A stretch of DNA of 64,000 nt from Enterocloster asparagiformis (GCA_018380885.1 JAGZSY010000007.1:109183-173182), one strand, 5' to 3'; numbered from the stretch's first letter, positions 38,149 to 47,142 are shown. Made by a program: numbers and translations. The notes: generated by a model from the letters alone, not told the origin.

Positions 38149-38850
38149 ATGGCGGATGAAAAGGTGCTGATTGTGGACGACGATCCGTCCATACGCAAGC
38201 TGCTGACAAAGGTGGTGGAGGGCAACGGCTTTAGGTCCATGACCGCCTCAAACGGCCAGGAGGCCGTACAGCTGGCTCAAAACCAGAAATTCGACCTGAT
38301 TCTTTTGGATATTATGATGAACGGTGTGGACGACGGGTTTGACGCGATCCGCAGCCTGCGCGCCACGGGCAATGACATCCCCATCGTCATTCTCAGCGGG
38401 CGCACCGAGGATTTCGACACGCTGTACGGTCTGGATATCGGGGCGGACGACTACATCACCAAGCCCTTCAATCCTGTGGTGCTGGGCGCCAAGATCAAGG
38501 CCCTGATCCGTCGGAACCAGAAGGCCTCCTACAACGCCCACAACTTTATCACGGCCGGTCCCTTCCGCTACAGCAACATGACCCTGGAGTTTTTCAAAAA
38601 CGACCGGCTGATCCCGCTCTCCTCCAAGGAAAACGTGATGATGAAGCTGTTTATCAGCAGCGTGGGCCGGGTCTTTACCAAGGAGCAGCTCTACGAGCTG
38701 GTGTGGGGTAATTCCATTGTGGACGAGAACGCCATCATGGTCTACATCAGCCACCTGCGCAACAAAATCGAGGACAATCCCAAGAATCCCCGCTACATCA
38801 AAACCGTGTGGGGCCTGGGTTACAAATTTACCGTGAACGAAGGAGAATGA
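38149..38850 (+). CDS. OmpR/PhoB-family response regulator
   Basis: 233 residues. Receiver domain with acidic pair VDDDPS, phospho-Asp in LLDIMMNG (about residue 53), Thr/Ser switch VILSGR and Lys in ITKPFN, then a winged-helix trans_reg_C domain (about 135-230) ending in VWGLGYKFTV. It is divergent from the hybrid kinase and 3 bases before citC. Citrate operons of enterobacteria use CitA/CitB, whose CitB is not OmpR-type, so this is a different solution. Start follows AAAAGGGGG. Confidence 0.93.
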   Translation: MADEKVLIVDDDPSIRKLLTKVVEGNGFRSMTASNGQEAVQLAQNQKFDLILLDIMMNGVDDGFDAIRSLRATGNDIPIVILSGRTEDFDTLYGLDIGADDYITKPFNPVVLGAKIKALIRRNQKASYNAHNFITAGPFRYSNMTLEFFKNDRLIPLSSKENVMMKLFISSVGRVFTKEQLYELVWGNSIVDENAIMVYISHLRNKIEDNPKNPRYIKTVWGLGYKFTVNEGE

Positions 38851-38853
38851 CCT

Positions 38854-39912
38854 ATGTCTGATTATCATTTCAGCCAAATCCGCTACAGCGACAAATACGC
38901 CCTCCGCCAGATGGAACAGCTTCTGGCCGGCGAGGGCATCGAGCGCGACGGAAACCTGGACTACACCGTGGGCCTCTACGACGAGGACTACAATCTGGCC
39001 GCCACCGGCTCCTGCTTCGGCAACACCCTGCGCTGTCTGGCCGTGGACAGCCGCCACCAGGGCGAGGGCCTGTTAAACCAGGTGATCAGCCACCTGATCG
39101 ACTACCAGTACCGCCGGGGAATCCTGGATTTATTTCTCTACACCAAGTGTAACACCGCCCTGTTCTTCAAGGACCTGGGCTTCTACGAGATCGCGCGGGT
39201 GGACGGCAGGGTGGTGTTCATGGAGAACCGCAAGGGCGGCTTTGAACGGTATCTGGCCCGGCTTCAGGCCGAAACCCAGAGCCTGGGCCTCACCGGGGAC
39301 CGGGTGGGCGCGGTGGTGATGAACGCCAATCCCTTTACCCTGGGCCACCAGTACCTGGCCGAGACCGCGGCAGCGGACTGCGACGTGCTGCACCTGTTCG
39401 TGGTCAGCGAGGACGCCTCCCTGGTGCCCTTCCCGGTGCGGGAGCGGCTGGTGCGGGAGGGCACGGCCCACCTGGGCAACGTGGTTTATCACCGCACGGA
39501 GAGCTATATGATCTCCAACGCCACCTTCCCCTCCTACTTCTTAAAGGACCAGGAGACCGTGATCCGATCCCACGCGGTGTTAGACATCACGATCTTTGAG
39601 AAGATCGCAAAGGCCCTGGGCATCACCGTGCGGTACGTGGGCGAGGAGCCCTTCAGCGAGGTCACCGGCATCTACAACCAGGTGATGGCCCGGCAGCTGG
39701 CCGAGGCCGGCCTGGCGCTCACCGTAATCCCCCGCAAGGAGGCGGACGGGTCCGCCATCAGCGCCTCCAAGGTACGGCAGCTGATCAAGGAGGGCCGCCT
39801 GGAAGAGCTGCGCGGCCTGGTGCCGGATTCCACCTACGCCTATTTCACCTCCGACGCGGGGCGCGAGACAGTGGAAAAAATCCGTGGCTGCGCGGACGTG
39901 GCCCACTACTGA
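38854..39912 (+). CDS. citC: [Citrate (pro-3S)-lyase] ligase
   Basis: 352 residues. N-terminal GNAT-like domain (VDSRHQGEGLLNQVISHL, about 67-85) fused to a nucleotidyltransferase domain with NPFTLGHQYL (about 155-165, the HxGH-type motif) and SASKVRQLI near the C terminus. CitC acetylates the CitD prosthetic group with acetate and ATP to switch the lyase on. It is followed by citX after 15 bases. Confidence 0.96.
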   Translation: MSDYHFSQIRYSDKYALRQMEQLLAGEGIERDGNLDYTVGLYDEDYNLAATGSCFGNTLRCLAVDSRHQGEGLLNQVISHLIDYQYRRGILDLFLYTKCNTALFFKDLGFYEIARVDGRVVFMENRKGGFERYLARLQAETQSLGLTGDRVGAVVMNANPFTLGHQYLAETAAADCDVLHLFVVSEDASLVPFPVRERLVREGTAHLGNVVYHRTESYMISNATFPSYFLKDQETVIRSHAVLDITIFEKIAKALGITVRYVGEEPFSEVTGIYNQVMARQLAEAGLALTVIPRKEADGSAISASKVRQLIKEGRLEELRGLVPDSTYAYFTSDAGRETVEKIRGCADVAHY

Positions 39913-39927
39913 TCCTTAGGAGGAGCT

Positions 39928-40476
39928 ATGCTTTCAAACCAGAATACAGACAGACGCGCCGGACTCCTTGAGGAGGTGGCGCTGGAGGATATGTTAAATG
40001 CCAGGGAGCGCAGGGCTTCCATCCAGAGATCGCTGCTTAAGGAGCTTGGCGCTCCCCTGGTCTGCCTGACCCTCAACATTCCCGGGCCGGTCAAGGTGCT
40101 GGAGGGCGTGCCCGAGGCCTTTGAGCTGGGCTGCCGGCGCATCGGGGAAAGCCTGGAGACGGCCGGTTTATCCGTCCTTCGGCGGCTGGAGCTCCGGGAA
40201 AAGACGGGCTATGAGCTGTTTCTCAGCGTGGACGGGGACACTATGGCCATCAAGGCCCTTATGGCCGCCATTGAGGACCAGGGGCGGCTGGGACGGCTCT
40301 ACGACATCGACGTGATCCGCCCGGACGGCCTGAAGGTCAGCCGCGAGGAATTCGGCCTTGCTCCCAGGACCTGCCTGCTCTGCGGCCAGCCGGCCCACGC
40401 CTGCAGCCGCAGCCGCCGTCACAGCGTGGCGGAGCTGGTGGAGGAGATTCAGGCCATACTGAGGGAGGGTTTATGA
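39928..40476 (+). CDS. citX: Apo-citrate lyase phosphoribosyl-dephospho-CoA transferase
   Basis: 182 residues. CitX family: ARERRASIQRSLLKELG followed by LVCLTLNIPGPVK, and a Cys/His-rich end with RTCLLCGQPAHACSRSRRH. It attaches the prosthetic group precursor to the CitD serine. Starts with AGGAGGAGCT and overlaps citG by 4 bases. Confidence 0.95.
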   Translation: MLSNQNTDRRAGLLEEVALEDMLNARERRASIQRSLLKELGAPLVCLTLNIPGPVKVLEGVPEAFELGCRRIGESLETAGLSVLRRLELREKTGYELFLSVDGDTMAIKALMAAIEDQGRLGRLYDIDVIRPDGLKVSREEFGLAPRTCLLCGQPAHACSRSRRHSVAELVEEIQAILREGL

Positions 40477-41381
40477 TCGGGGCAAGCAACAGCGGACACG
40501 GCTGCACAGAGAACGCGCCCCTGGAACGCTTTTTAGATTGTGTGAGAGCGGCGGCAGCCTACGGCCTGCTGGAGGAGGTTCGCACCACCCCCAAGCCCGG
40601 CCTGGTGGACCTGCACGACAACGGCTCCCACCGCGATATGTGCTACGACACCTTTGTGGCCAGCACAGAGGCCGTTGTGCCCTACCTGACGGACATGGCC
40701 CGGCTGGGCTGCCTGTGGGACGGCCCCGTCACAGAGCTGTTTCCGGCCATCCGGCCAACCGGCGTCAAGGCGGAGGCCGCCATGTTCGCCGCCACCGGCG
40801 GGGTCAACACCCACAAGGGGATTATCTTCTCCCTGGGAATCATCGCGGCCTGCCTGGGCTACGACTACAGGCGCACCGGCGCAGTGGACCCCTGCCGCGC
40901 CTTGGAGCTGGGAGGCCTCGCCACCCGCGACTGGCTGGAGCAGGATTTTGACCGCATGAAAACCCGGCCGCCCGTGACCCACGGGGAGCATCTCTTCGCC
41001 GAGTACGGCTACCGCGGCATCCGCGGCGAGGCCCAGGAGGGTTTTCCCGCCCTGCGCCTCTTCGCCCTGCCCGCCATGAAGCGGGCCATGACCGTCCAGC
41101 CGGACGCCAACCGGGCCCGCCTGTACGTGCTCCTGACCCTGATGGCCAATGTGGATGACACCAACATCCTGATCCGCTCCAATCCCCGGACCCTGGAGTA
41201 CGCCCAGGAGGAGGCCCGCCGCCTGCTGCTCTCCCATCCCGTGATCACGGACGAAGCCATGGAGGAGCTGGCCGCCCTGAACAGGGAATTTATCGCCAGG
41301 AACATCAGCCCCGGCGGCTGCGCGGACCTGCTGGCCATCGCGATCTTTTTTGAGCGGCTGGAGCAGCTTGTTCAAAAATAG
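40473..41381 (+). CDS. citG: Triphosphoribosyl-dephospho-CoA synthase
   Basis: 302 residues. Family segments TTPKPGLVDLHDNGSHRDM (about 32-50) and ATGGVNTHKGIIFSLG (about 108-123) are intact. CitG makes the prosthetic-group precursor from dephospho-CoA and ATP for CitX. The ATG overlaps the citX stop (ATGA) and follows GAGGGAGG. Last gene of the operon. Confidence 0.96.
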   Translation: MIGASNSGHGCTENAPLERFLDCVRAAAAYGLLEEVRTTPKPGLVDLHDNGSHRDMCYDTFVASTEAVVPYLTDMARLGCLWDGPVTELFPAIRPTGVKAEAAMFAATGGVNTHKGIIFSLGIIAACLGYDYRRTGAVDPCRALELGGLATRDWLEQDFDRMKTRPPVTHGEHLFAEYGYRGIRGEAQEGFPALRLFALPAMKRAMTVQPDANRARLYVLLTLMANVDDTNILIRSNPRTLEYAQEEARRLLLSHPVITDEAMEELAALNREFIARNISPGGCADLLAIAIFFERLEQLVQK

Positions 41382-41449
41382 CAAAGGGGCGGCTGCGGGG
41401 CGCCTGGGACCTTGGACCGTCCGCTGCACCGCACGCCGCATATCAAAAG

Positions 41450-41471
41450 CGCCGCCCTCTGCCGGGCGGCG
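41450..41471. terminator. Terminator between citG and the GNAT gene
   Basis: CGCCGCCC/GGGCGGCG with a TCTGCC loop. Minus-strand readout ends in CTTTTGAT, so it mainly serves the GNAT gene; the plus strand has TAAATCTTT. Confidence 0.65.
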
Positions 41472-41483
41472 TAAATCTTTGGT

Positions 41484-41933
41484 CTATTCACAGGGGTGGT
41501 AATCTTCCTTTCTCAGCGTCACCGGGGTGACCGTTCCCACATAAAACGGCTGGGGTTCTCCGATGATCCTCCCACCCATTCTGCACACCATCCCAGCGGT
41601 AATCTCCCTGGCCTCCATATAAATCTCGTCAATCCCCTGGGCGAACAGTTCGTCAAAGGAAAGCTGCGCAATCCGCCTGCCTATATGCCGTCCCCTGTAA
41701 TCCGGATCAGTCGCAAATCTCCCCCAGTGAACGCTCCCGTCCTCCTTCCACGCCGCTGCCGTTCCCACAATTTGACCGCCGCACACAGCGCACCAGCACT
41801 GCGGTTTTTTCGCCAGAAACGCCGGTATTTCTCCGGCGGGTATGTTCTGCTCTCCGCTAAACACCCTTCTCTGTAATTCCAGAATCTGGGATATATCCCG
41901 CTCCGTGGCCCGCCTGAACACGATATTCTCCAA
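41484..41933 (-). CDS. GNAT-family N-acetyltransferase
   Basis: 149 residues. Single GNAT domain: FRRATERDISQILELQ at the start, CAVCGGQIVGTAAAW, and the acetyl-CoA pyrophosphate loop RGRHIGRRI (about 85-95, in the place of Q/RxxGxG/A). The TTG at 41933 has AGAGAGG at ideal distance; another TTG at 41957 is possible. It lies 89 bases after the giant NTPase gene on the same strand, possibly in the same transcript, though a 9-bp hairpin lies between. Substrate unknown; a link to the NTPase is speculative. Confidence 0.85.
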   Translation of the reverse strand: MENIVFRRATERDISQILELQRRVFSGEQNIPAGEIPAFLAKKPQCWCAVCGGQIVGTAAAWKEDGSVHWGRFATDPDYRGRHIGRRIAQLSFDELFAQGIDEIYMEAREITAGMVCRMGGRIIGEPQPFYVGTVTPVTLRKEDYHPCE

Positions 41934-41958
41934 AATTATTTTCCTCTCTTTCTTCAAC

Positions 41959-41995
41959 CAGGCCCCGCAGAAACATTACATTTCCACGGGGCCTG
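41959..41995. other. Hairpin between the giant NTPase and GNAT genes
   Basis: CAGGCCCCG (41959-41967) and CGGGGCCTG (41987-41995), a perfect 9-bp stem with a 19-base loop and no T tract. It could reduce read-through or shape the mRNA. Confidence 0.5.
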
Positions 41996-42022
41996 ACCCT
42001 GCATCCGATATAAACGGGCTTT

Positions 42023-45000
42023 CTACTGTATTCTCACTAAAATAGACTTCCTGTCGGCACAGCTGACGATAACCGCCTTCCTGGTCTTTCCGAGATAGAT
42101 TTTGGCCTTTTTGCCGGGAATCTGTTGGTCATAGGCGGTTTCCGTGTAAACAGCGCCCTCCCCGTCCTTGAATGTAATGGTTCCGGTCACGCCCTTTTTC
42201 GCCGTGCTCTCCACCTTGAACATCACCGCCGCTCCTGTCCGTTTCAGCCGTTCCAAAATCTCCTGCTCGCAGCTCCACGAATCTGATTGCTCCACTTTGG
42301 ATTGCTCCACTTTGGTTTCCTCCCGGGGGGCCTGCTGTTCGGATTCCTCCTGCCCTCCCCCCTCTTGCCCGCCGCCGTTTTCAATGGCCTCCCACTTTAC
42401 GCGGTATTCCTCGTCAATTACCTTTCCCAAATCGGGCTCAGCCTCGAACACCGAATAGGTGCAGCGGCCCTTTTCAATATCTTCCTTCAGGCAGACGACC
42501 AGAATCTCCCTGCCCTGGTCCAGAATGGCCTCCATAATCCCGGCAATGCCTCCATAGCGCTGCTGCTCGCCCCGGTCATAGCCGAAAAAGCTGGTGTGGT
42601 AGATACCGCCAAAGCCCTTCACCGTGGTGCCGTTGAGAAACTGAGGCCTGCCGTCCGGAAACCGCCTGATTCCGGTGGGCTTAAACAGCAGCAATTCCCG
42701 TTCGTTCTGCCCGAAGTCCGTTTCCTGGGTGCATGCGCTCTCCTGGCTCCGCTTTGCCGCCGGTTCCTCGTGGCGCCGGCTCCGGTCAATGTAATCCACC
42801 GTCCGGTCAACCGCCTGAAAGCGCTTGGGCGAGAAGCCGAATTTGAACCGTACCTTTTCCATGGTGTAGGTCACGCCCGAGCTTGCAGGCTTAAAAAAGA
42901 TCATCCCGTCTCTCTGGTTCACGCCGCGGTCCAGATAGCGGACCTCGTTGGTGTTCAGCCAGCCGGCGGCCTCATTCTCCGAGACGTCCACCACCGTGCC
43001 CGTAATCCAGGATACCGTCTCGTCCTCCCGTATCTCGTCGAACTTTACAAACTCCCGGTCCACCAGGCAGCCAATTCCGCGTTTGCCCGCGCAGTAGTAG
43101 TCGTAGAACTGTTCCGAAGCGCCGTTTTCCATCTTGATGTTCGCCTGCAGCTCGTCCCACGCCTGGGCCACATCCTGCTTGGGCTGACCGCTGAGAACGC
43201 TGATCAAATAGAGGTAGTAGTATGGCTCCACCCTGCTTTGTCCCCGGTTCACCGGAACCTTTTTCCAAGCCGCGGCGTACATCTTTGCCACCGTGAAGGA
43301 CTCGTCCCTGAGCTTGGCCATGCGGAACCACTGGCGGTAGAGCGAATACGATTTATCGCTGTAATATTTCATGGCCTCGTCGATATAGCCGCAAACGCGC
43401 TCGTACGACTTTTTGTTCGACGCCAGAGCCCGGTAATCCACCCGCCCCCTGTTGTCGGAAAACTGGTAGAGCTCATACCGCAGCATCTCCATATAGGTTC
43501 TGTGGTTTGAGCGGCTGTGGTCTCCGGAGGAATCGCGCTTAAGCTTTTCCTGGTAGTTGTTCATCTCCATCCGAATGATCTTGGAATCCCCCAGATACTC
43601 GGTCCAACGGAAACGGTTGGCCTGTTCGTTAAAGCAGTCCCGCCCCTCCTCGCTGATCGGATAACCGTCAATATTTTCCAACAGGCTTTCGCCCTCCGAT
43701 TTGGCGTCCAGGACCCACTCGTATCTGGGCGTGTCCAAGAGCTCCGGCTTGTAAAAATCCTTGCTGAAATTGAGGATTCTGTAAATGTGGCGGATCACCA
43801 GCTCGCGCAGGGAGATCAGGGACGGCAGGCCGTAGTCCAGATTTCCCATGTTGATGCTCTCATTAAAATAATTGAGCGCTTCCTCGTAACCGTTTCGCAC
43901 CTCCTCAATCTCCTCGTCGCCGCTGGCTTTCGTCAAAAGCTCCAGCTTGCGCTCCAGCTTTGCCTGGCAGCAGCTTCCGGCCATGTGATAGAGGTCATAA
44001 AATTCCCGGTTGAAGGCGGCGTCATCCACATTCAGCGTGCTCAACGACTTTTTCGTGTAGACGTCCATCTGCTCTTCATCGTAGTCGACCTTGCGGTAAA
44101 AACGCGCGCACTGAGCCCACAGCCTGGCTAACAGCCCGAAAATATGGCGGTCCGCGGAATACCTGCTGTTGTCCAGCTCCGGGCGGTTGTCAATGTAGTC
44201 CTTCACCATGAGCGCCACCTGCTTTAGCACCTCGATGCCGTCAGTGGTCAGCCCCGCCTCCATCACCGCTCCCACCAGGCTGGTCATCCCCATCTGGTCA
44301 CGCCTTAAGTCGGACTCCAGATTGTAGTAATCCTTTCTTGCAAACAGACGGCTGAGCACATTGGTAACGCCCTCGTCCACCGTGTATTTTAACGCATCCT
44401 GCGCTAAATTCACCGCAGCCATTTTCAGGATATTCCGGCCGAAGTACATTTCCTTCGGATATTGGAGCTCCAGACATTTCTTCAGCAGCTCCCTGGCCAG
44501 CAGGGGATGACGCACCTTTACTCCGTTGGGGCTTCTCTGCTGCCGCGCCTGTCCCGTAGGCGAGTTTACGTACAGAAGCAGCGGTTCGATGGGTTTTAAC
44601 AGGTCCGTCAAATGCGCCTTCAAGGTGCCCGGACCGTCAACCGCCACCGAATAGACGAACTTCCCGGGCAATTCCCCGCCCGTGTAATAGGAGTACAGCG
44701 CAATGTAGGTCAATACCTTTAGCGTCTCCTTCGTCATATCCACCTTGAGGAAGGAAGCCACATAGTCCTCCGGCGACTTGAAATTGCGGTCCATCACATA
44801 GAGGTTGATCATCAGCGGCACCCGGTCCTTGGGCTCGATGTTGGCTTCCAGATTCCGCACGTGCTCCGCCAGCTCCTCCTCCGAGGCGTACAGCCTTCTG
44901 GCGTACTCCATGCAGCGGTCCTGAACCTTTTTCTGGTACTGGCTCTGGATCGTCCGAAGGGGCACCCGCCGGTCGCTGGCGCTCTGGTAGCCGCGCTCCC

Positions 45001-46831
45001 GCTTGACGGACAGGCCCACCACCGGGGGCAGAATCCCCATCTGGATGGTCAGCATATTTTCCACCATCTCCACCGTCTCATCCGTGATCCCGTTGGCTGT
45101 GTCCAATAGAATCAAAAATGGAGTCTGTTTGAGTTCCCGGTAAAGGTCGTTGATCCGATTCTTCAGAACGTTTCTATCGCTGCACGGCGTTTTCAGCACA
45201 GCCACCGGCACGCTAAAATGCAGGTTCCAGGCGATCTGCCTTCCCAGCGTGGTCCCTCCGATGCCGGGCTTGTGGATGATCTCAAAGAGGTGATCCTGGT
45301 TTAAATTGCTGGTAAAGGAATCCCGGATTCTCTTTTCCAGCTGCTCTCTGCGGGTGCCCACCGTGTCGGCGGCGCAGCCCTGGCTGATGGCGTACCAGGT
45401 CGCCGGATGTCCGCGGTAGAACTGCTCCACGTCGGCCGGGTCTCCCGTCATTCCCGTGTCCAGATGGAGGATTTCAAAATATTCCTGGACGCTTTTTAAT
45501 CGGAGACTCTCCTGTACCCACTCCCGCCCTTTGTCCCTGGCCGGGAACCAGAAGCCGTCGCGCCGCTCCTCCGGTATTTCATCCACCGGCAGAAATTCCC
45601 GGCGCTCATACACAATATCAATAAAGTCGTTGATCTCGCTGCCCAGAAAGGCCGGCTCCAACGCCTCCTTCCAGCCCTCCGCGCCCTCCGGGAAGGGCTC
45701 TGAATCCCGGACCAGCACCACCTCCAGGTCGCCGTTAAATTTGTTGTAGACCGCCCGGATTACCTGGCTGGCCGTGAGCGTCCGCACCCCGCATTCCGCC
45801 AGACTGACCACCACGCAGTTGTTGTACTCCGGCAGAAGGCAGGTCCTGATAAACTCAGACAAGGAGTTTTCCTTCGCCGCCTTTAAGGCCACCAGCTTTT
45901 CAACGTTCGCGGCGTTGCCCCTCTTCCGTTTGATGACCATCATATCCGGCTCCAAATCCGCATCCAACACAACGCCGCCGTCCGAATAATTCAAATACGG
46001 CAGTTTATCGCCCACGTACAGCTCTCTATAGTCGTCCGCCCGGTACTTTCGGGCATAAAAGGATTTTGTCTCCTTGCCGATGCGCTCCAGAGACAATTCA
46101 ATCCTGCTTTTTGCGGTTTTCACGTCGTCGTGATCTCTGACGATGCCCCTCCCGTCCAGGTCGATAACGGCGGACCAGGGCAGGGACATAAAGTTGTCCA
46201 GCAGGCGGTCGTCGATGCCCCAGGTGGAGTCCGCCAGTAAGACATACGCGCAGTAAGGCTCTGAAAATCTTTGAACGATCCCAATAAAATCGTCAAAAAT
46301 GCGCTCGCGGTCCTCCTGCAGGCGCAGCGGACGGATATCCTCAAATTGGGGATCGCAGATTCGGATCAGCTGTGCCAGAATATCAAACAGAAGATCATAA
46401 TGGCGCATCTCACGCAGAATCCCATTGTGCGTCAGGTCATTGCGCACCTGCTTGGTGGTAACCACCATATTCAGGTCGATCTCATTGACCGCGTCATAGT
46501 TGAGATCCCGCCTGATGCGTTTTTCCGGATACAGCCCCATATTGCTGAGGTCCTCCGCCATCCGCTTCAGGCTTCTGAAGCTTTTTTCATTTCCTGCGGA
46601 AGGATTGTGCATGCTCCTGTCCGTCAGCATTTTCAGTATAATCTCAAAGGCTGTGAACAGCGGATTGTGGCAGGCCTCGCAGCGCTTCAGCAGCAGCTGC
46701 AGGTTTTCCTGATCCTCCGCCCCCACTCCGGCTGAAAACAGCTTGGTGGCCTCCTCATATCCGCGGTAAGCGTTGTTATATTCCGCCTCCACTAAACTCA
46801 AATGCTCCTCCCAGGTTGTTCCGATTACCAT
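42023..46831 (-). CDS. Giant HEPN / SAMD9-like STAND NTPase with OB-type C terminus
   Basis: 1602 residues; candidate immune protein. Order of domains: an N-terminal helical domain (about 10-165) with RNDLTH at 130-135, an exact RNxxxH HEPN ribonuclease motif; an alpha/beta region (about 180-420) with PWSAVIDLDGRG; a pre-NTPase region with EYFEILHLDTG and QFYRGHPATWYAIS (about 450-485), strongly reminiscent of the stretch before the SAMD9 P-loop; a P-loop PGIGGTTLGRQIAWNL (about 522-537) with GGTT instead of GKT/S; Walker B-like FLILLDTANG (about 572); a long helical, TPR-like part (about 640-1260); a cold-shock/OB-like barrel (about 1265-1342, IFFKP and VRFKFGFSPKRFQAV); a low-complexity linker; and a second small barrel at the end. 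Start ATG at 46831 follows GAGGGG. No close partner gene except the downstream GNAT. Domain calls are by eye. Confidence 0.75.
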   Translation of the reverse strand: MVIGTTWEEHLSLVEAEYNNAYRGYEEATKLFSAGVGAEDQENLQLLLKRCEACHNPLFTAFEIILKMLTDRSMHNPSAGNEKSFRSLKRMAEDLSNMGLYPEKRIRRDLNYDAVNEIDLNMVVTTKQVRNDLTHNGILREMRHYDLLFDILAQLIRICDPQFEDIRPLRLQEDRERIFDDFIGIVQRFSEPYCAYVLLADSTWGIDDRLLDNFMSLPWSAVIDLDGRGIVRDHDDVKTAKSRIELSLERIGKETKSFYARKYRADDYRELYVGDKLPYLNYSDGGVVLDADLEPDMMVIKRKRGNAANVEKLVALKAAKENSLSEFIRTCLLPEYNNCVVVSLAECGVRTLTASQVIRAVYNKFNGDLEVVLVRDSEPFPEGAEGWKEALEPAFLGSEINDFIDIVYERREFLPVDEIPEERRDGFWFPARDKGREWVQESLRLKSVQEYFEILHLDTGMTGDPADVEQFYRGHPATWYAISQGCAADTVGTRREQLEKRIRDSFTSNLNQDHLFEIIHKPGIGGTTLGRQIAWNLHFSVPVAVLKTPCSDRNVLKNRINDLYRELKQTPFLILLDTANGITDETVEMVENMLTIQMGILPPVVGLSVKRERGYQSASDRRVPLRTIQSQYQKKVQDRCMEYARRLYASEEELAEHVRNLEANIEPKDRVPLMINLYVMDRNFKSPEDYVASFLKVDMTKETLKVLTYIALYSYYTGGELPGKFVYSVAVDGPGTLKAHLTDLLKPIEPLLLYVNSPTGQARQQRSPNGVKVRHPLLARELLKKCLELQYPKEMYFGRNILKMAAVNLAQDALKYTVDEGVTNVLSRLFARKDYYNLESDLRRDQMGMTSLVGAVMEAGLTTDGIEVLKQVALMVKDYIDNRPELDNSRYSADRHIFGLLARLWAQCARFYRKVDYDEEQMDVYTKKSLSTLNVDDAAFNREFYDLYHMAGSCCQAKLERKLELLTKASGDEEIEEVRNGYEEALNYFNESINMGNLDYGLPSLISLRELVIRHIYRILNFSKDFYKPELLDTPRYEWVLDAKSEGESLLENIDGYPISEEGRDCFNEQANRFRWTEYLGDSKIIRMEMNNYQEKLKRDSSGDHSRSNHRTYMEMLRYELYQFSDNRGRVDYRALASNKKSYERVCGYIDEAMKYYSDKSYSLYRQWFRMAKLRDESFTVAKMYAAAWKKVPVNRGQSRVEPYYYLYLISVLSGQPKQDVAQAWDELQANIKMENGASEQFYDYYCAGKRGIGCLVDREFVKFDEIREDETVSWITGTVVDVSENEAAGWLNTNEVRYLDRGVNQRDGMIFFKPASSGVTYTMEKVRFKFGFSPKRFQAVDRTVDYIDRSRRHEEPAAKRSQESACTQETDFGQNERELLLFKPTGIRRFPDGRPQFLNGTTVKGFGGIYHTSFFGYDRGEQQRYGGIAGIMEAILDQGREILVVCLKEDIEKGRCTYSVFEAEPDLGKVIDEEYRVKWEAIENGGGQEGGGQEESEQQAPREETKVEQSKVEQSDSWSCEQEILERLKRTGAAVMFKVESTAKKGVTGTITFKDGEGAVYTETAYDQQIPGKKAKIYLGKTRKAVIVSCADRKSILVRIQ
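42286..42315. repeat. 15-bp tandem duplication inside the NTPase gene
   Basis: ATTGCTCCACTTTGG occurs twice in a row and encodes a doubled KVEQS in the low-complexity linker before the last barrel. In frame, so it varies linker length only. Confidence 0.9.
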
Positions 46832-46928
46832 ACCCGTTCCCCTCTTTCCCACACTTTTATCACCTGTCTCTGCCCGGATGTTTTATCTTTCATTTTATCA
46901 TATATTCCAAACAAAACACATTTTCTCC

Positions 46929-46957
46929 ATTATACTTGATGCGCCCCTATATTTCCA
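46929..46957 (-). promoter_or_regulatory. Promoter of the giant NTPase gene
   Basis: Minus strand TGGAAA (46952-46957), 17-base spacer, TATAAT (46929-46934), about 98 bases before the start codon. The 310-base gap 46832-47142 is AT-rich near this promoter and otherwise holds only the prpF terminator. Confidence 0.65.
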
Positions 46958-46998
46958 CCTTTTTCACATATATTTCCAAGACCCGGGGCTCCCTTTCG

Positions 46999-47047
46999 CA
47001 AAAAAAAGCGCTGCCGTTCAGACCCTACCAGCCTGCCCGCAGCGCTT
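46999..47047 (-). terminator. Terminator of the hydratase 2-dehydrogenase 2-PrpF operon
   Basis: Minus-strand stem AAGCGCTGC/GCAGCGCTT with a 24-base loop followed by a run of T (47000-47005 region). Confidence 0.85.
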
Positions 47048-47142
47048 CATTTCGATTCTCTATAATCCGTTCCACTACCGCCTCCGGGGAGCATCGCCAG
47101 ATTCGTCTCCCCTTTTTAGCGCACAAGGGCGCCGCCCGCACC

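Noticed and set aside
42287..43510. 407-codon plus-strand open frame inside the giant NTPase gene
   Set aside because: Antisense shadow of a GC-rich gene; the minus frame has coherent domains and a ribosome site.
41484..46831. GNAT and giant NTPase as a two-gene toxin-antitoxin or defence pair
   Set aside because: They are in the same direction and close, but a hairpin lies between, the GNAT has its own start signals, and I know of no precedent; kept as separate genes.
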